Shown here: one piece after another, positions 34,685 to 38,136 of the stretch
Numbering within the stretch: the first letter of the stretch is position 1
How the letters are laid out: every line of letters starts with the position of its first letter
DNA from: Gordonia hirsuta DSM 44140 = NBRC 16056
GTDB lineage: Bacteria > Actinomycetota > Actinomycetes > Mycobacteriales > Mycobacteriaceae
Direction: 5' to 3'
NCBI RefSeq assembly: GCF_000333015.1
Contig: NZ_BANT01000046.1
Location: 1-38,136 of the forward strand
Length of the DNA stretch: 38,136 nt
Notes under the pieces: model-generated
Seen by the model: the letters and a program-made list of their open reading frames with translations, nothing else
Told to the model about the DNA's origin: nothing
Databases searched by the model: none
Program-made: the position numbers and the translations under genes

Positions 34685-35482
34685 ATGGCAGATAAGAAGC
34701 AGCCGTCCGCGATCACGCCGCTCGACCGGGACGCGCTCATCACTGTCTCCGATGGCCGCAACACGTACATCATCGCCCGCAACGGCTCCTGCGCCGCGGT
34801 CGCCGACCCCATCAACGCGATGCTGGCAGAATCGCAGTGGCCTCCCAAGCACGAGGGCAAGTCGCGCCGGATCATTGCCGCCGCACTGGCGGCGATCGTT
34901 GCCGCGGTGATTGCCGTTCTGGTGGTCGCAGCCGTCACTGCAAGTCCCGGATGGAATGAGGCGTTCAAGTGGGCGCTGCTGAGCGCGGGCCCCCTTGTAT
35001 TGCTGGTGGTGCTTGTCGGGCAGCTGCGACAGGTCGACAGACATGTTGCCCCGGGCATGTGGCGGGGCGCTCTTCAGCCCCTCGCTGCCTGGGGACTGTA
35101 TCTGGCCTCGACGCTGTTGCTCATCTTCGCCGCGGCCGGCACCGATCCGCCTTTCTCGGTCTTCCTGGTGCTGGCGATCGCCATTCCGCTGTGTCTGGTC
35201 GTTGGCGTGGTGGTCATCCTCGTAGGCCCGGTGAATCGTGGGCTCTCCGCGCCGCCGGCGTGGAAGCAGAAGAGCTGGGCGGTCGGGGCGTTCGTCACGA
35301 TTCCGGTACTGGCGCTCATCACGGTCGGTATGAACGACACGGAGATCCTGACCGACCTGACCATGCTGCTCACGGCGGCAGCATTCTTGATCCTGCAGAC
35401 CGTCATGATGTCGGCGGCGGTCGGGCGCAACCTCTTGCACGTGCCGGTGGTGTGCCTGCGAAGTCCGGATGAGGATGCTTGA
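34685..35482 (+). CDS. Multi-pass membrane protein of unknown function
   Basis: A 265-residue protein. A cytoplasmic N-terminal segment of about 60 residues (ITPLDRDALITVSDGRNTYIIARNGS) is followed by about six hydrophobic helices: 63-87, 96-111, 133-152, 158-182, 200-218 and 222-245. AAAGGA precedes the ATG. No family is recognised. It lies between a small Cys-rich protein gene and repeat copy C, outside any obvious operon. The soluble N-terminal segment could be a sensor or binding domain, but this is speculation. Confidence 0.7.
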   Translation: MADKKQPSAITPLDRDALITVSDGRNTYIIARNGSCAAVADPINAMLAESQWPPKHEGKSRRIIAAALAAIVAAVIAVLVVAAVTASPGWNEAFKWALLSAGPLVLLVVLVGQLRQVDRHVAPGMWRGALQPLAAWGLYLASTLLLIFAAAGTDPPFSVFLVLAIAIPLCLVVGVVVILVGPVNRGLSAPPAWKQKSWAVGAFVTIPVLALITVGMNDTEILTDLTMLLTAAAFLILQTVMMSAAVGRNLLHVPVVCLRSPDEDA

Positions 35483-35584
35483 CGTCGCCGTCCAGTCATG
35501 GCCGAGGCGGTCGCCTCTTCGTGATGACCGACGTGATGCGCAGAATCAGCGGACTCGACTCCGTCAGGTCTCCGTGGGCAGAAG

Positions 35585-35675
35585 CGTCACGCACAACCGC
35601 CGCACGTGTGCATAGGTGTCACCGATCATCAGATTCGGCGACGGTTGGGTGCGACGGTGACGGTTGTGCGTGACG
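35585..35675. repeat. Intergenic repeat, copy C (GTGACGGTTGTGC family)
   Basis: A perfect 15-bp inverted repeat: CGTCACGCACAACCG at 35585-35599 and CGGTTGTGCGTGACG at 35661-35675. The spacer holds further degenerate units (GGTGTCACCGA; GGCGACGGTTGGG). The preceding GCAGAAGCGTCAC is also found in copy B (26654-26666). Confidence 0.8.
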
Positions 35676-35735
35676 GCTGTGTCGGGTGCGGGTCTGGATA
35701 TGTCCGGCGGCAAGCGGTCTGTAGTGATCTGGGTA

Positions 35736-35804
35736 GCCGCCAGTCCGGACGTCGAGCGCATGCGGCAACGACTGCCGCAAGCGCTGAAAGTCTGGACTGG
35801 CGGC
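35736..35804. other. 69-nt compound hairpin
   Basis: The outer stem is GCCGCCAGTCC (35736-35746) with GGACTGGCGGC (35794-35804), 11 bp and perfect. Inside it, AGCGC (35755-35759) pairs with GCGCT (35781-35785), and TGCGGCA (35761-35767) pairs with TGCCGCA (35773-35779) around an ACGAC loop. It could be a structured RNA, a palindromic repeat unit or a protein-binding DNA cruciform. The 69-codon frame crossing it (35664-35873) looks like a by-product of the symmetry. Confidence 0.6.
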
Positions 35805-35901
35805 CTGGGGAACGGTGAGTTCCTGGACTGTGATTCGGGAGGAATCCTGCACTCGCTCGAAAAACCTCGATGACCTGCGTGTTTTCTATAGTTTATCCGC
35901 G

Positions 35902-35907
35902 GCTAGG
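35902..35907. repeat. Target site duplication of the IS481 element, left copy
   Basis: GCTAGG directly abuts the left terminal repeat and is repeated at 37005-37010. It contains CTAG, a target reported for several IS481-like elements. Confidence 0.85.
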
Positions 35908-37004
35908 TGTACTTCCCCGACACGTTGTGAACATCTGAGGTAAGACGAAGACCTCCGGGCAGGATGTGGGTTACCACACTCACCATCTAGCCACGGAGGT
36001 CTTCGTGACCCACGCTAACGCACCCTTGACGCCAGAGGGACGCCGCCGCCTTGCTTCACTGGTCGTGGACCAGGGCTGGTCACTGCGGCGCGCTGCCGAA
36101 CGGTTCCAATGCTCACCGGCCACCGCCAAGCGGTGGGCCGACCGCTACCGCGCCGGCCAGGTGCTGACCGACCGCAGCTCCCGACCCGCCCACTCACCGG
36201 CCCAGCTGCTCCGCCGCACCGAACGACGGATCATCAAACTGCGATACACCCGCCGGTGGGGACCACACCGGATCGCCTATCACCTCGGTATCCCGCGCTC
36301 CACGGTCGGCCGGGTCCTGGACCGCTACCAGATGCCGCTGCTGGCCAACATTGACCAGGCCACCGGACTGCCGGTACGCAGACCGGCACCGAAACGGTAC
36401 GAGGTCGACCGCCCCGGCCGGCTCGTGCACGTCGACATCAAGAAGCAGGGCCGAATCCCCGACGGTGGCCGCTGGCGCGTCCATGGCCGCGGATCGGCCG
36501 CAGACCGCAAGGCCGGGACCGCCCGTGATCGGGCGGCCCGCGCGGGAGCCCCAGGCTCGCGTGGCTACCGATACCTGCACCACGCCGTCGACGACCACTC
36601 CCGGGTGGCCTATTCGGAGATCCTCGACGATGAACGCAAGGAGACCGCGGCCGGGTTCTGGAGGCGGGCGAACGCCTTCTTCGCCGAGCGCGGCGTGAGC
36701 GTGACGGCGGTGATGACCGACAACGGCGCCTGCTACCGCTCGGCACTGTTCGCCGAAGCCCTCGCCGCCACCGGGATCAAGCACAAGAAGACCAGGCCGT
36801 ACCGGCCCCAGACGAATGGGAAAGTCGAACGCTTCAACCGGACCCTGGCCACCGAATGGGCCTACGCGAAACCCTATGCCAGCGAAGCCGAACGAGAAGC
36901 CGCCTACACCGCCTGGCTGCACCATTACAATCACCACCGACCCCACACCGGCATCGGCGGCCACGTCCCCTCAGCCCGCGTTCACAACCTCACGGGGAAG
37001 TACA
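35908..37004 (+). mobile_element. Complete IS481-family insertion sequence (1097 bp)
   Basis: Bounded by terminal inverted repeats starting TGTACTTCCCCG: left 35908-35932 and right 36980-37004, 22 of 25 matching, both ending in GTTGTGAAC. It is flanked by the 6-bp duplication GCTAGG. It holds a single DDE transposase gene. Intact ends, duplication and gene mean recent insertion and probable activity. Confidence 0.93.
35947..36004 (+). promoter_or_regulatory. Hairpin hiding the transposase ribosome binding site
   Basis: GAAGACCTCCG (35947-35957) is perfectly complementary to CGGAGGTCTTC (35994-36004). The right arm contains the Shine-Dalgarno GGAGG (35995-35999) and ends one base before the GTG start. 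A small inner stem (TGTGG/CCACA, 35965-35978) caps it. Transcripts entering the IS from outside would fold and be poorly translated. Confidence 0.7.
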
Positions 37005-37009
37005 GCTAG
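36005..37009 (+). CDS. IS481-family DDE transposase
   Basis: A 334-residue transposase. The N-terminal helix-turn-helix is LVVDQGWSLRRAAERFQCSPATAKRWADRYRAG. The second DNA-binding region is WGPHRIAYHLGIPRSTVGRVLDRY. The integrase core has Asp144 (HVDIKK), Asp239 (MTDNG) and Glu275 (NGKVERFNRTL). It ends HHRPHTGIGGH..., typical of the family. GTG 36005 was chosen because GGAGG is 5 nt upstream. The reading frame leaves the IS: its TAG stop (37007-37009) lies inside the GCTAGG target duplication, so the element relies on its insertion site for termination. Confidence 0.95.
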   Translation: MTHANAPLTPEGRRRLASLVVDQGWSLRRAAERFQCSPATAKRWADRYRAGQVLTDRSSRPAHSPAQLLRRTERRIIKLRYTRRWGPHRIAYHLGIPRSTVGRVLDRYQMPLLANIDQATGLPVRRPAPKRYEVDRPGRLVHVDIKKQGRIPDGGRWRVHGRGSAADRKAGTARDRAARAGAPGSRGYRYLHHAVDDHSRVAYSEILDDERKETAAGFWRRANAFFAERGVSVTAVMTDNGACYRSALFAEALAATGIKHKKTRPYRPQTNGKVERFNRTLATEWAYAKPYASEAEREAAYTAWLHHYNHHRPHTGIGGHVPSARVHNLTGKYS

Positions 37010-37010
37010 G
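37005..37010. repeat. Target site duplication of the IS481 element, right copy
   Basis: GCTAGG directly after the right terminal repeat, identical to 35902-35907. It supplies the transposase stop codon TAG. Confidence 0.85.
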
Positions 37011-37535
37011 TGCGCGCCCGGGGTGTCGCGAACTTCCGTGAAACACGCGGAACGGATCGACGAACTCTGACGACGCTGACGATCGTGGGCGCCGTTACTC
37101 ACAGCAAAAGAAGCCTGACGGGCGCACCACGGCGATCGACCCGTTCAAACGCGGCGACATTGACCTCCTCGACACCACAAGTTCGGGCTCGCGCGAGCGC
37201 CGGATCCACGGACGGGCGCTCCGGGTAGTGCTGGCTCGTCACTGATCGCGGCAAAGACGACGCCGTCTCCCGCATGGAAGTGATGGTCGACACCACAGTC
37301 GGATTCAGACTCGCCGAACTAGATCTCCGGTCCACGGGGCCGGCGCTCTCTATCACCCTCAAACGCGAAGTTGAATTCGCGCTCGGCGGCGACGCCGCCT
37401 ACCTCACACGGGGGTGAGTGCCGAATCCGATGCGATCGATAGTGGAGCCTCGGCGAATCACCTGAGGAACAGTGCATGGTGTCGAAGGTGCATGCCGATG
37501 GACTCTGAACCACGCCGTCCCGGTACGATTCGGCG
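37011..37535. other. Region with broken coding traces, no intact gene recognised
   Basis: A frame from about 37063 reads DDRGRRYSQQKKPDGRTTA...RGDIDLLDT and stops near 37242. Another frame continues with LVTDRGKDDAVSRMEVMVD, then GFRLAELDLRSTGPALSI, and stops at 37417, with ATG 37274 giving 47 codons. The two may be parts of one frameshifted gene. No family is recognised. Confidence 0.3.
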
Positions 37536-37895
37536 ATGGCATGCACTGTATGTGGTCTCGGCGGGCACAATAGTCGGACGTGCCCGGGGGAACATCAGCC
37601 CTGCTCGATCTGCGGCAAGCCGACGGCGAACATGAGCGAACCTGCGGAGCGACACGACAGAAGTTTCTGCTCGCCCTTCACCTCGGGTGCATGTTGGACC
37701 GCGGGTGCCGACGAGGACATGCTCGTATGCGAAGGCTGCGGCGACCAGATCGACTCCGATACGACCCGTATCGATTTCAACGGCGAGGATTGGCACGAAG
37801 CCTGTTTCGAGGTGAGAAGCGGGCCGCGGTACTGCTGCGGAGCGATGTACACCGATGGCGAAGACACCTGCCTGAGTTGCGGCGAGCCACTCTGA
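37536..37895 (+). CDS. Small multi-zinc protein with CCHC knuckle and LIM-like segment
   Basis: A 119-residue protein with about 15 cysteines. It opens with CTVCGLGGHNSRTC, an exact CX2CX4HX4C zinc knuckle. Next come CSICGKPTAN, then CEGCGDQIDSD...GEDWHEACFE (CX2C-x(n)-H-x2-C, LIM- or PARP-finger-like) and finally CCGAMYTDGEDTCLSCGE. At least three zinc sites are likely. A TACGAT -10 (37524-37529) sits exactly 6 nt before the ATG, so the transcript may be leaderless. No family name can be given. Nucleic-acid or protein binding is inferred, and it lies between two insertion elements. Confidence 0.65.
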   Translation: MACTVCGLGGHNSRTCPGEHQPCSICGKPTANMSEPAERHDRSFCSPFTSGACWTAGADEDMLVCEGCGDQIDSDTTRIDFNGEDWHEACFEVRSGPRYCCGAMYTDGEDTCLSCGEPL

Positions 37896-38070
37896 GCATG
37901 GCGGCACAACTAACTCCAGAGGCGAAGTAACGCGGCGAGTCGTCTAACGACAGGGCGCCGTCGCGACCGCGAGCTTGAGAACATGGCCGCCCAGCTCCCT
38001 GCCAGGTTGGCTGCTGGGCTTTGCATGTCTGACGTGGGTTCTACCCTGTTCGCGTGCGCGTCCTTCGGCT

Positions 38071-38136
38071 TGTCAACGGCGGGCGAAAATCGACCCCCTA
38101 TCGACGGTTGAAAATTGACCCCCTGATGGTTGTTTG
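38071..38136 (+). mobile_element. Left end of an IS21-family element (partial)
   Basis: From TGTCAACGGCGGG onward, the sequence contains two similar units (GGGCGAAAATCGACCCCCT and GGTTGAAAATTGACCCCCT, about 23 nt apart). Repeated 'tGAAAAxTGACCCC' blocks at the termini are characteristic of actinobacterial IS21-family elements, whose istAB genes would follow beyond the window. I see no gene in 37896-38070. Confidence 0.7.

Noticed and set aside
35664..35873. 69-codon frame crossing the compound hairpin
   Set aside because: Both strands are open because of the palindromic sequence. There is no motif and the start lies inside repeat copy C.
36015..36964. Antisense frames within the IS481 transposase
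   Set aside because: The sense frame has the complete DDE triad and family blocks, so the antisense frames are shadows.

Overview
The window is high-GC, densely packed DNA with many GTG starts, an F420-type luciferase-like oxidoreductase, a 13E12/DUF222 nuclease gene, many TetR regulators and several starts that look leaderless. Together these point to an actinobacterium of the Mycobacteriales (Gordonia, Rhodococcus or Mycobacterium-like). I cannot fix the genus from the sequence alone.

Layout. 1-5107: the 5' part of a 13E12-family HNH gene with an upstream SOS-box-like palindrome, an LpqH-like lipoprotein, a two-domain rhodanese, and a leftward set (TMEM175-like channel, LLM oxidoreductase, NAD(P)-binding protein, unknown protein). 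5177-9017: a complete copper-response operon (CsoR-type operator, CopZ, a membrane-anchored His-rich protein, CopA ATPase, CsoR). 9074-13830: a TetR gene divergent from a membrane protein made of two tandem repeats, with a 20-bp operator palindrome between them; then a coupled TetR/enoyl-CoA isomerase pair and a DUF6325 protein. 13936-14254 is a decayed beta-glucosidase gene. 14321-15961: a crotonase and an NTF2-like protein. 16125-24087: a full kdp locus (small membrane peptide, kdpF, A, B, C, D, E) behind a structured leader that can hide its ribosome binding site. 24088-25797: ilvD, meeting kdpE tail to tail with no gap.

25900-33973 is an accessory catabolic stretch: a tautomerase flanked by two copies of an intergenic inverted repeat, a CMD-family protein, a crotonase, an SDR, a zinc alcohol dehydrogenase, a carotenoid-cleavage-type oxygenase and three TetR regulators. 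A 16-bp near-palindrome recurs at the tautomerase and alcohol dehydrogenase promoters, suggesting common control. 33993-38136 is mobile and poorly known DNA: two Cys-rich probable zinc proteins, an unknown multi-pass membrane protein, a third repeat copy, a long compound hairpin, an intact IS481-family element with 6-bp target duplication, and the start of an IS21-family end running off the window.

The most unusual signals are (1) the kdp leader and the 30-residue peptide it controls, (2) the three-copy GTGACGGTTGTGC intergenic repeat, (3) the shared TATAACGRCCATCATA motif, and (4) the IS481 copy whose transposase ribosome binding site is buried in an 11-bp stem and whose stop codon is supplied by the target site.
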